From JBMNSK01 sp050945155 (GTDB lineage: Bacteria; Actinomycetota; Coriobacteriia; Coriobacteriales; Eggerthellaceae), in NCBI GenBank assembly GCA_050945155.1, contig JBMNSK010000050.1:1-5648 (forward strand): 5,648 bases of DNA. The letters run 5' to 3'. Below are positions 1 to 5,089 of the stretch, in pieces. The notes under the pieces were generated by a model. The model worked only from the letters and a program-made list of their open reading frames with translations, had not been told where the DNA came from and ran no database searches. Both the position numbers and the translations under genes were made by a program. Position 1 is the first letter of the stretch. Every line of letters starts with the position of its first letter.

Positions 1-54
1 CTTATTTCGTGCTTCAGGCACGCGAGCAATTCTTTTTCACTCCTTATTTTGACC

Positions 55-90
55 AAAAAAGAACCACCGTGGTGGCGGCCACGGTGGTTC
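55..90 (-). terminator. Rho-independent terminator of the metQ gene
   Basis: A perfect 12-bp inverted repeat has arms at 61-72 and 79-90 and a 6-base loop (73-78). Read on the minus strand it is followed at once by six T residues (60-55), the classic intrinsic terminator layout. It begins 24 bases past the metQ stop codon. On the plus strand no T-run follows the stem, so it should act mainly on leftward transcription. The stem is GC-rich and without mismatch, so the call is firm. Confidence 0.93.
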
Positions 91-114
91 GCATATGGAC
101 TATCTTTTATGTGC

Positions 115-975
115 TTAGAACTCTGGTACGACTGCGCCTTTGTAGGTATCGTTGATATAGTTGCGAACTTCGTCAGAGTGAAGCGCATCAGCGAGTGCCT
201 TAATCTTTTCGGAATCCTGGTTTCCGTCCTTGACAACCAGAACATTTGCATAGGTCTGACCTGCGACAGAGTCAGCGGACTCAACAGCCAAAGCATCTTC
301 ATTTACGGTAAATCCAGCTTCGAGAGCATAGTTACCGTTGATGGCTGCCAAATCGACGTCGTCAAGGATGGTTGATACGCTTGCTGCTTCAACCTCTTTG
401 AACTGGAGGTTCTTCGGGTTGCTTGTAATGTCATTGATGGTTGCGTTGATGTCTTCTGGGTCTTTCAACTCAAGGAGGCCTTCTTGCTGGAGCAGAAGAA
501 GAGCGCGAGCTTCGTTCGTTGCGTCATTTGGCACTGCAACTGTTGCACCGTCCTCAAGGTCATCAAGGCTTTGGATCTTATTAGAGTACAGGCCGAAAGG
601 CTCGAAGTGAACGGGCTCAACAGAAACAAGGTGTGTGCCGTTCTCTTCATTGAAGTTGTCCAGATAGGGCTGATGCTGGAAGTAGTTTGCATCTACTTCG
701 CCCTGCTCAGTTACGTTATTTGGTTGTACGTAGTCAGTAAATTCCTCAACCTGAAGCGTATAGCCTTGCTCCTCAAGAAGAGGCTTAACTGCGTTGTTGA
801 GAATATCAGCATGGGGGTTTGGGCTCGCTGCCACCGTGATGGTCTTGTCGCTGTTATCAGAGCTGGTTGAACTAGACGAACCGCACCCGCTTAGAACAAC
901 CGCAGCCAGTGCGAGAGCAGTGACGACGGCGATGATGCCCACCAAGCCAAGCTTGGATTTCCTAATCTTAGTCAT
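115..975 (-). CDS. metQ: Methionine ABC transporter substrate-binding lipoprotein (NlpA/MetQ family)
   Basis: This is the extracellular solute-binding component of a MetNIQ-type importer. It would be lipid-anchored on the outer face of the membrane and deliver methionine (L, D or oxidised forms in relatives) to a MetI permease and MetN ATPase. With the start at 975 it has 286 residues, usual for the family. Residues 1-30 form a lipoprotein signal: a basic start (MTKIRKSK), a hydrophobic core and the lipobox LSGC, with Cys31 as the lipidated residue, then a Ser-rich linker. Family landmarks follow: ITVAASPNPHADIL (46-59), QPNNVTEQGEVDANYFQHQPYL in two adjoining parts (84-105), VAVPNDATNEARALLL (146-161) and INGNYALEAG (212-221). 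The start is supported by GGAAAGGG seven bases upstream (990-983). An upstream in-frame extension to 1047 lacks a Shine-Dalgarno site and would put extra residues before the signal peptide. No metN or metI adjoins on the upstream side, and a terminator follows directly, so the gene looks monocistronic here. Methionine as ligand is inferred from the family; some NlpA proteins bind other small ligands. Confidence 0.88.
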   Translation of the reverse strand: MTKIRKSKLGLVGIIAVVTALALAAVVLSGCGSSSSTSSDNSDKTITVAASPNPHADILNNAVKPLLEEQGYTLQVEEFTDYVQPNNVTEQGEVDANYFQHQPYLDNFNEENGTHLVSVEPVHFEPFGLYSNKIQSLDDLEDGATVAVPNDATNEARALLLLQQEGLLELKDPEDINATINDITSNPKNLQFKEVEAASVSTILDDVDLAAINGNYALEAGFTVNEDALAVESADSVAGQTYANVLVVKDGNQDSEKIKALADALHSDEVRNYINDTYKGAVVPEF

Positions 976-996
976 TGTCTTACCCTTTCCACTTCT

Positions 997-1020
997 AAAA
1001 AGTCCACGGTTGAACTTTTT
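997..1020 (-). promoter_or_regulatory. Hairpin in the metQ leader next to the ribosome binding site
   Basis: On the minus strand, AAAAAGTTC (1020-1012) pairs with GGACTTTTT (1005-997) around a 6-base loop, giving nine pairs including one G-U. The 3' arm ends six bases before the GGAAAGGG ribosome binding site (990-983). The five A-U pairs at the base make it weak, and its terminal T residues lie within the stem, so it is not a canonical terminator. It might affect mRNA stability, act as a weak attenuator or modulate access to the ribosome binding site. The inverted repeat is seen; a function is inference. Confidence 0.4.
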
Positions 1021-1083
1021 CGTCATTATCTGTAAAACCGCACGCACTGTGATGATTCTGTGCAGAAGGTGTTACGAGCGCCC

Positions 1084-1112
1084 ATTTAATCAGAGACTAT
1101 TCATAATTGCAA
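1084..1112 (-). promoter_or_regulatory. Candidate promoter for metQ
   Basis: On the minus strand TTGCAA (1112-1107) and TTAAAT (1089-1084) are separated by exactly 17 bases. Each hexamer matches four of six consensus positions of a housekeeping sigma factor. Transcription would begin near 1077, giving a leader of about 100 nt. The match is moderate, but I found nothing better in the spacer in this orientation. Confidence 0.4.
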
Positions 1113-1202
1113 GGTGAGAATACCTCAATGTACATGCCCGAAATTTAGCAAATCAGCAGGTCAAGCGCATCTATAAACAAAACAGATAACTGCTTCTCAG
1201 GA

Positions 1203-1223
1203 ACTCGTATAGCGTATACGGGT
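1203..1223. promoter_or_regulatory. Dyad-symmetric candidate operator upstream of lysA
   Basis: The arms ACTCGTATA (1203-1211) and TATACGGGT (1215-1223) are inverted repeats around a 3-base centre GCG, with one T/G mismatch; the inner six pairs are perfect. It ends 15 bases before the putative lysA -35 hexamer, so its centre lies roughly 60 bases upstream of the expected start point, a place where activators often bind. It could equally serve the divergent metQ gene. The symmetry is seen directly; the regulator and its role are unknown. Confidence 0.4.
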
Positions 1224-1238
1224 GAGATTTCGTTCAGA

Positions 1239-1274
1239 TTGGCTTCTTTGTCTGCGCGGCGGGTATGATATACA
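1239..1274 (+). promoter_or_regulatory. Candidate promoter for lysA
   Basis: The best -10 hexamer is TATGAT (1264-1269), five of six to consensus. Its partner TTGGCT (1239-1244) is four of six, but the 19-base spacer is long. An overlapping alternative is TTGTCT (1248-1253) with TATACA (1269-1274) at a short 15-base spacer. Either gives a leader of about 30-40 nt. The location is plausible; the exact hexamers are uncertain. Confidence 0.4.
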
Positions 1275-1311
1275 GTCTCATTAAAACGAATTTGACTCGA
1301 AAGGATTACGC

Positions 1312-2667
1312 ATGTCTTTGCCCGCTTCTGATTTGAGCAAAAGGCCGGACAATCGCACCACGATGGATTTAGGTGCGGTTTTGCCTCTAACGGCCGAGGT
1401 GAAAAATCACCACCTCTTTATCGGTGGGGTTGATATGGTTGAGCTTGCCCATAAGGAAGGGACAGCTCTTTGTGTGATGGATGAGGCGGATATGCGTGCG
1501 CGCATGGAAGCTTACCGCGAGTCATTCAAGAAGCGCTATCCGAAGTCAGACATTCTCTATGCGGGAAAAGCTTTTCTCAACAAGGAGGCCGTGCGCATTG
1601 CGTACAGCGAAGGCCTCTACCTTGATGTTGCTGGCGGGGGAGAGCTTGCCTGTGCTCTAGCAGCCGGCATGCCTGCCCACCGCATTGTCGTACACGGCAA
1701 CAATAAAACCCCGCAGGAGTTGCGTGAGGCCATAAGCGCTGGCGTTGGCTGCATCGTGCTGGATAGCCGCATCGAGCTTTCCCGTGTTTCTGCCATTGCC
1801 CAAGAACTCGGCGTAACCCAAGATGTCTATATGCGTATTACTCCCGGTGTGGAAGCCGATACGCATGAATATATCAAGACCGGATGCGAGGACTCGAAGT
1901 TTGGGTTCACGATGCGTGAAGACTTTGCTTTTAACTGCGTCGGCGACGTTCTTAAGGCTCCAAACGTGAATCTTATCGGCCTGCACTGCCATATCGGATC
2001 GCAGATCTTCTCGCTGCATTCGTTCCGTGAGGCCATTCGTGTCATGGTTGAATTTATGCGCCGTATTAAAGATAGGTATGGCCTTGAAATTCAGGAATTG
2101 GATTTGGGCGGCGGACTTGGTGTTGCCTACAGCGCTGAAGACAAACCTTCAACCATTGATGACTTTGCTGAAACGACAACATCAGCGCTCGTTGAGGCCT
2201 GCGCTGACTATGAAATTGCCCAGCCGCGTCTTTTTGTTGAACCGGGTAGAAGTATTGTGGCAACGGCAGGCGTGACCCTTTATACCGTTGGCATATTAAA
2301 GACCCTGCCAGGCATTCGTAAGTACGTCGCCGTTGATGGTGGTATGTCCGACAATATTCGGACTGCTCTCTACCACGCAAATTACGAACCAATCATTGCA
2401 AACAAAGCTGACGAGCCGAGGACAGAAATCGTGACGCTTTGCGGTAAGCACTGCGAAAGCGGCGATGCGGTGGTAATCGACATGCCTATTCAGCACCCTG
2501 ACCTAGGTGATATCGTCTGCGTTTTTGGCACGGGCGCCTACTGCTATTCCATGTCTTCGAACTATAACGGCCAGCCGCGACCTGCCATCGTTTTCGTGAA
2601 AGATGGCGAAGCGCGTGTTACGACTCGGCGGGAAACTTACGAAGATTTGATGCGTAGAGACCTCTAA
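1312..2667 (+). CDS. lysA: Diaminopimelate decarboxylase
   Basis: This enzyme decarboxylates meso-2,6-diaminopimelate to L-lysine, the last step of lysine synthesis, as a cytoplasmic PLP enzyme of the alanine racemase-like fold III group. The 451-residue protein is slightly longer than usual because of about 20 extra residues at the N-terminus. Landmarks: Lys86 in YAGKAF, the expected Schiff-base lysine; LDVAGGGEL (104-112); HCHIGSQ (225-231); the glycine-rich phosphate-binding loop GGGLG (266-270); EPGRSIV (310-316); the catalytic cysteine motif CESGD (381-385) from the partner subunit's active site; and GAYCYSMSSNYN (408-419). The ATG at 1312 is preceded by AAGGA with a 6-base gap; the internal ATG at codon 18 has no comparable site. 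Hom follows after 85 bp on the same strand, so both branches from aspartate semialdehyde are served here. No key residue appears to be missing. Confidence 0.96.
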   Translation: MSLPASDLSKRPDNRTTMDLGAVLPLTAEVKNHHLFIGGVDMVELAHKEGTALCVMDEADMRARMEAYRESFKKRYPKSDILYAGKAFLNKEAVRIAYSEGLYLDVAGGGELACALAAGMPAHRIVVHGNNKTPQELREAISAGVGCIVLDSRIELSRVSAIAQELGVTQDVYMRITPGVEADTHEYIKTGCEDSKFGFTMREDFAFNCVGDVLKAPNVNLIGLHCHIGSQIFSLHSFREAIRVMVEFMRRIKDRYGLEIQELDLGGGLGVAYSAEDKPSTIDDFAETTTSALVEACADYEIAQPRLFVEPGRSIVATAGVTLYTVGILKTLPGIRKYVAVDGGMSDNIRTALYHANYEPIIANKADEPRTEIVTLCGKHCESGDAVVIDMPIQHPDLGDIVCVFGTGAYCYSMSSNYNGQPRPAIVFVKDGEARVTTRRETYEDLMRRDL

Positions 2668-2709
2668 GCACGCCGGATGACGGAATACAAGGCGGATTTT
2701 GCGCATTGT

Positions 2710-2722
2710 CGGGTACCATAAA
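2710..2722 (+). promoter_or_regulatory. Possible promoter or regulatory element upstream of hom
   Basis: The 85-bp lysA-hom gap contains CGGGTACCATAAA, which matches 10 of 13 bases of CGGGTATGATATA at the lysA promoter (1260-1272). TTGCGC occurs just upstream at 2699-2704, but its spacing to an A/T-rich -10 is too short for a standard promoter. Hom may have its own start site or may simply be read through from lysA, since no convincing terminator occurs in the gap. Confidence 0.2.
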
Positions 2723-2752
2723 GCTGTCCCTAATTACTCAGGAAGGAGCAAG

Positions 2753-4036
2753 ATGTCTGTAAAGTTGGGTTTAGTCGGAACCGGAACGGTTGGCGGCGGC
2801 TGCATCGATATCATTCAAAAGCATGCAGAAGATTTTAAGAATCATTTTGGAATCGAACTTGAGCTGACACGTGTTTGCTCGCGCAATCCTGAGCAGGCAA
2901 TTGAGCATGGTGTGGAAGATCTTTTCACCCAAGATTTCAACGACATTATCAATGACCCAGAAATCGATATCGTCATTGAACTTATCGGAGGCACAACGGC
3001 AGCCCACGACTTGGTATGCGCCGCACTTCGCGCTGGCAAAAACGTGGTAACGGCCAACAAGGCGCTCATGGCTACCTACGGCGAGGAGATTATGACCTTA
3101 GCCCGCGAGGCCAATAAAGAAATTGCCTTTGAAGCAAGCGTTGGAGGTGGCATTCCTATCATTTCGCCACTGAAGCACTCGCTGTTCTCAAACGAGATTT
3201 CTTCGGTCATGGGTATTGTCAACGGTACGACAAACTATATGCTGACGCGTATGGATGAAGATGGGCTCGACTACAACGAGGCTTTGAAGGAAGCGCAAGA
3301 AAAGGGATTTGCCGAGGCTGACCCCACAGCTGATGTGGGTGGTTATGACGCTGCGGCAAAGATTGCCATCCTCTCTTCCATTGCCTTTAATTCTCGCGTC
3401 ACTATTAATGACGTCTATTACGAGGGAATCAGCGGAATTTCTCCGGTTGATTTTGAAGCAGCTCATGAAATGGGCTATTGTGTAAAACTACTCGCTATCG
3501 GTCACCGTACAAAAGACGGAATCGATGTCCGCGTTCATCCTACGATGATTCCTGAAAACCACCAACTTGCTAAAGTAAACGGTGTCTATAACGCTATTTA
3601 TGTCACGGGCGACTTTGTCGGAGAGACGATGTTCTTTGGCGAGGGTGCTGGCGCCGGTCCTGCTGCAAGTGCAGTTATGGGCGATGTGCTTGAGGTGGCT
3701 CGTCATATTCAAAAGGGTTGCGGCCCGCTTGTTGGCTGCACCTGCACCGACCACCTGCCCATCGTGGCTATGGAAAATCTCACCATGAAGTACTATATCC
3801 GCTTCGTCGTTGACGACCATTCGGGCGTTTTGGCGCAGATGGCGACCGTATTCGCAAACCATAATGTAAGCGTTCACTCGGTTATTCAGCGTGGCGCTGA
3901 GGGTGGTGGCACCGTTGATTTGGTATACGTCACCCATGAGGCACGCGAAAAGAATATCCAGGCCGTGCTTGCCGATATCGCACCTATGGATGATATTCTG
4001 CGTGGTACGCCTACGGTTATCAGGGTGGAGGACTAG
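2753..4036 (+). CDS. hom: Homoserine dehydrogenase with C-terminal ACT domain
   Basis: This enzyme reduces L-aspartate 4-semialdehyde to L-homoserine with NAD(P)H, the commitment step for threonine and methionine, and is cytoplasmic. With the start at 2753 it has 427 residues, normal for the monofunctional type; there is no aspartokinase fusion. Domains: an N-terminal Rossmann fold with GTGTVGGG (9-16) and VVTANK (98-103); a central catalytic and dimer region with EASVGGGIPI (128-137), NGTTNYML (157-164) and the family signature EADPTADVGGYDAAAK (188-203), where Lys203 is the likely catalytic lysine; and a C-terminal ACT domain (about 347-427, beginning YYIRFVVDDHSGVLAQMA). ACT domains in this family usually mediate feedback control, commonly by threonine. 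The start is set by GGAAGGAG (2741-2748) four bases before the ATG; a longer in-frame reading from a TTG at 2699 lacks this support. Its last codons contain the ribosome binding site of the next gene. Confidence 0.96.
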   Translation: MSVKLGLVGTGTVGGGCIDIIQKHAEDFKNHFGIELELTRVCSRNPEQAIEHGVEDLFTQDFNDIINDPEIDIVIELIGGTTAAHDLVCAALRAGKNVVTANKALMATYGEEIMTLAREANKEIAFEASVGGGIPIISPLKHSLFSNEISSVMGIVNGTTNYMLTRMDEDGLDYNEALKEAQEKGFAEADPTADVGGYDAAAKIAILSSIAFNSRVTINDVYYEGISGISPVDFEAAHEMGYCVKLLAIGHRTKDGIDVRVHPTMIPENHQLAKVNGVYNAIYVTGDFVGETMFFGEGAGAGPAASAVMGDVLEVARHIQKGCGPLVGCTCTDHLPIVAMENLTMKYYIRFVVDDHSGVLAQMATVFANHNVSVHSVIQRGAEGGGTVDLVYVTHEAREKNIQAVLADIAPMDDILRGTPTVIRVED

Positions 4037-4038
4037 TA

Positions 4039-4722
4039 ATGACGCGCGGTCGCATGGGGGTAATTTTCGACTGCGATGGAACCCTGCTAGATTCTCTCGG
4101 TGTCTGGTCGAAGATGGAACACTATCTTGCCGACCAGGCTCAGGCTACGCTTGCCCAAGAAGACATCGACAAGCTTGTAACGCTTACGAATCCAGAGTCA
4201 GCTGTTCTTTTTCATGAAAACTATGGCCTGGGTGAAACGGCGCTCGAAGTCGAAAAAATGATGGACGATTTTCTTCTTTCGTATTACCGCAATGAAGCTG
4301 TGTGTCGTCCAGGAGCTTTTGATTTTGTAAAGGGGCTTTATGATGCCGGGGTTGTCATGACTATGGCCTCTTCAAGCCCCTTGTCATACCTTGAAGCCGG
4401 ATTAGAACACACCGGTCTAAATGCCTTAATCCAAGAGGCAATATCGGTAGACGATGTGGGTCACTCTAAGCGTGAGCCGCAAATTTATCTCTATGCCCAG
4501 AAGTGCATGGGGTCAGATTCCAAGTTTACGTGGGGTTTTGAGGACTCAGTGTATGCACTGCATACCTTGCGTTCTGCCGGTTTTCGTACCGTTGGTATTT
4601 ATGCGGGTGAAGAATATGGCACGCATGAGGAACTTGCGGCTGCAGCAGACCTCGTGATTGACAGCTTTGAAGAGCTTAACGCTCCAGACTTCATTGAAAT
4701 GACGTTTTCTGACGCGAGCTAG
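4039..4722 (+). CDS. HAD-superfamily hydrolase, beta-phosphoglucomutase-like phosphatase
   Basis: This is a 227-residue cytoplasmic HAD enzyme, most likely a phosphatase of a small metabolite (substrate unknown) or less likely a phosphomutase. Motif I is FDCDGTLLDS (10-19), with Asp11 as nucleophile and Asp13 as acid/base. A helical cap follows (about 20-90). Motif II is MASSSP (109-114), with Ser111 or Ser112 as the phosphate-binding residue. Motif III is Lys144 in SKREPQIYL, and motif IV is GFEDSVYAL (166-174) with Glu168 and Asp169 for Mg2+. Motif III departs from the common GKPxPD pattern: Arg replaces the first Pro and Gln the Asp. The ATG lies two bases after the hom stop, and its ribosome binding site GGTGGAGG (4024-4031) is inside hom, so the two are almost surely co-transcribed and probably translationally coupled. 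A role near homoserine or aspartate-family metabolism is a guess from this position only. A possible terminator follows the stop codon. Confidence 0.85.
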   Translation: MTRGRMGVIFDCDGTLLDSLGVWSKMEHYLADQAQATLAQEDIDKLVTLTNPESAVLFHENYGLGETALEVEKMMDDFLLSYYRNEAVCRPGAFDFVKGLYDAGVVMTMASSSPLSYLEAGLEHTGLNALIQEAISVDDVGHSKREPQIYLYAQKCMGSDSKFTWGFEDSVYALHTLRSAGFRTVGIYAGEEYGTHEELAAAADLVIDSFEELNAPDFIEMTFSDAS

Positions 4723-4858
4723 CCTCAGTTTATAGGCGCGTGCCTGTTCCTGCTTAGATTTGGTGCGGCGCTTTTTTGGCTTTTTGCGGCTGAGGAGACT
4801 GCAGGTCGCCAGTAATATTCACCTTTTGTGCAGAAGTCCTCAAATTTATAGGTCTACG
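4723..4858. other. Spacer between the HAD gene and the rplM promoter
   Basis: This is the non-coding first part of the 367-bp gap before rplM. It starts with the probable terminator at 4735-4777. The hexamer TGCGGC occurs twice (4764-4769 and 4785-4790) around two T-runs. An imperfect inverted repeat brackets 4792-4841 (GAGG at 4792-4795 with CCTC at 4838-4841, then ACT with AGT). I see no gene; open readings through here cross the terminator, promoter and leader and resemble nothing I know. Confidence 0.6.
4735..4777 (+). terminator. Probable rho-independent terminator of the lysA-hom-HAD group
   Basis: GCGCGTGCC (4736-4744) pairs with GGTGC and GCGC (4762-4766 and 4768-4771), leaving one bulged G at 4767: nine pairs, two of them G-U, followed at once by six T residues (4772-4777). 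The 17-base loop is long for a terminator, and a small competing hairpin (AGGC/GCCT, 4734-4745) exists. Its position 12 bases after the HAD stop codon and the immediate T-run make it a likely end of the upstream transcript. Confidence 0.55.
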
Positions 4859-4888
4859 TTGACTTTCGTTCTTGAGGAAACGTACAAT
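4859..4888 (+). promoter_or_regulatory. Promoter of the rplM-rpsI operon
   Basis: TTGACT (4859-4864) and TACAAT (4883-4888) lie 18 bases apart; each hexamer matches five of six housekeeping sigma consensus positions. It is the best promoter in the window, fitting a highly expressed ribosomal protein operon. Transcription should start near 4895, about 195 nt before the rplM start codon. Confidence 0.8.
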
Positions 4889-4894
4889 ACACAG

Positions 4895-5089
4895 GCTGCT
4901 TTCAAATGTCCCGTGTGTGCAAGGGGGAAGCGGAAGCGAAAGAACTGCGGAGTCCAGACCAAGGGGATTCGCTTAGGTGTAGGAAGCCTTCCCGCAAAAA
5001 CCGTCCTTGCAATTTTGAAAACAGACAGCACCTGCTTTTGGCAGGTTGAATGCTTTTGCATTCAAATCATCTTTTTGGAGGAGTAAGAA
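4895..5089 (+). promoter_or_regulatory. Long structured 5' leader of rplM, candidate autoregulatory RNA
   Basis: The inferred leader of about 195 nt contains three perfect inverted repeats nested inside one another: TGCAAGG (4918-4924) with CCTTGCA (5005-5011), GGGAAG (4925-4930) with CTTCCC (4988-4993), and AAGCGAA (4934-4940) with TTCGCTT (4968-4974). The first two 5' arms directly adjoin, so those helices could stack. Two tandem hairpins follow at 5030-5065, then the ribosome binding site GGAGGAG (5077-5083). Leaders that bind the encoded protein are known for many ribosomal operons, including an L13 leader described in Firmicutes. I cannot tell whether this one is related. The pairing is seen directly; function and exact 5' end are inferred. 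Confidence 0.5.
5030..5065 (+). repeat. Two tandem hairpins before the rplM ribosome binding site
   Basis: Hairpin one pairs ACCTGC (5030-5035) with GCAGGT (5041-5046) around TTTTG. Hairpin two pairs TTGAATGC (5046-5053) with GCATTCAA (5058-5065) around TTTT. They meet at base 5046, and both present nearly the same tip, TGC-TTTT(G)-GCA. A short T-run (5072-5076) lies six bases beyond hairpin two and directly before the GGAGGAG site, too far for a standard terminator. The resemblance of the tips suggests either a duplicated protein-binding site or a chance U-loop pair. Confidence 0.6.

Larger units (their letters stand above)
976..1311. other. Divergent metQ-lysA regulatory spacer
   Basis: This 336-bp stretch separates the divergent metQ and lysA genes and contains no convincing gene. 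It holds a leftward promoter candidate (1112-1084) with about 100 nt of metQ leader, a hairpin just before the metQ ribosome binding site (1020-997), a 21-bp dyad (1203-1223), and a rightward promoter candidate with an unremarkable lysA leader of about 35 nt. I saw none of the landmarks of a SAM riboswitch or T-box. The middle part, about 1130-1200, is AT-rich with nothing I can name. Confidence 0.7.

Noticed and set aside
8..36. Small stem CGTGC/GCACG (8-12 and 18-22) followed further on by a T-run at 32-36.
   Set aside because: Five pairs with the T-run about ten bases away; it does not meet the layout of a terminator.
1..48. Possible start of another minus-strand gene at the left edge: AAGGAG on the minus strand (45-40) with a TTG at 29-27 (reading MLACLKHEI) or a GTG at 21-19.
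   Set aside because: Only nine or fewer codons are visible, the spacing to either start is long, the start codons are non-ATG, and nothing in the residues identifies a family. It cannot be decided from this window.
976..1047. Longer metQ reading starting at 1047 or at the ATG at 1026.
   Set aside because: Neither has a ribosome binding site, and both add residues in front of an otherwise normal lipoprotein signal peptide; GGAAAGGG points to 975.
1657..2392. Long open readings on the minus strand inside lysA, and similar ones inside hom and rplM.
   Set aside because: They lie antisense to genes with clear family motifs, lack ribosome binding sites, and show no recognisable domain; they are frame shadows.
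2669..2700. Terminator-like CGCC/GGCG repeat (2671-2674 and 2691-2694) followed by GATTTT after lysA.
   Set aside because: Only four pairs with a 16-base loop and a broken T-run of four; too weak to call a terminator.
2699..2752. Extended hom N-terminus from a TTG at 2699.
   Set aside because: GGAAGGAG directly precedes the ATG at 2753, and the Rossmann fold begins properly there; the extra 18 residues have no support.
4760..5086. 108-codon plus-strand reading across the gap before rplM, and opposed readings on the minus strand.
   Set aside because: It runs through terminator T-runs, the rplM promoter and the structured leader, has no clear ribosome binding site and an odd Cys/Arg-rich composition, and shows no family motif.
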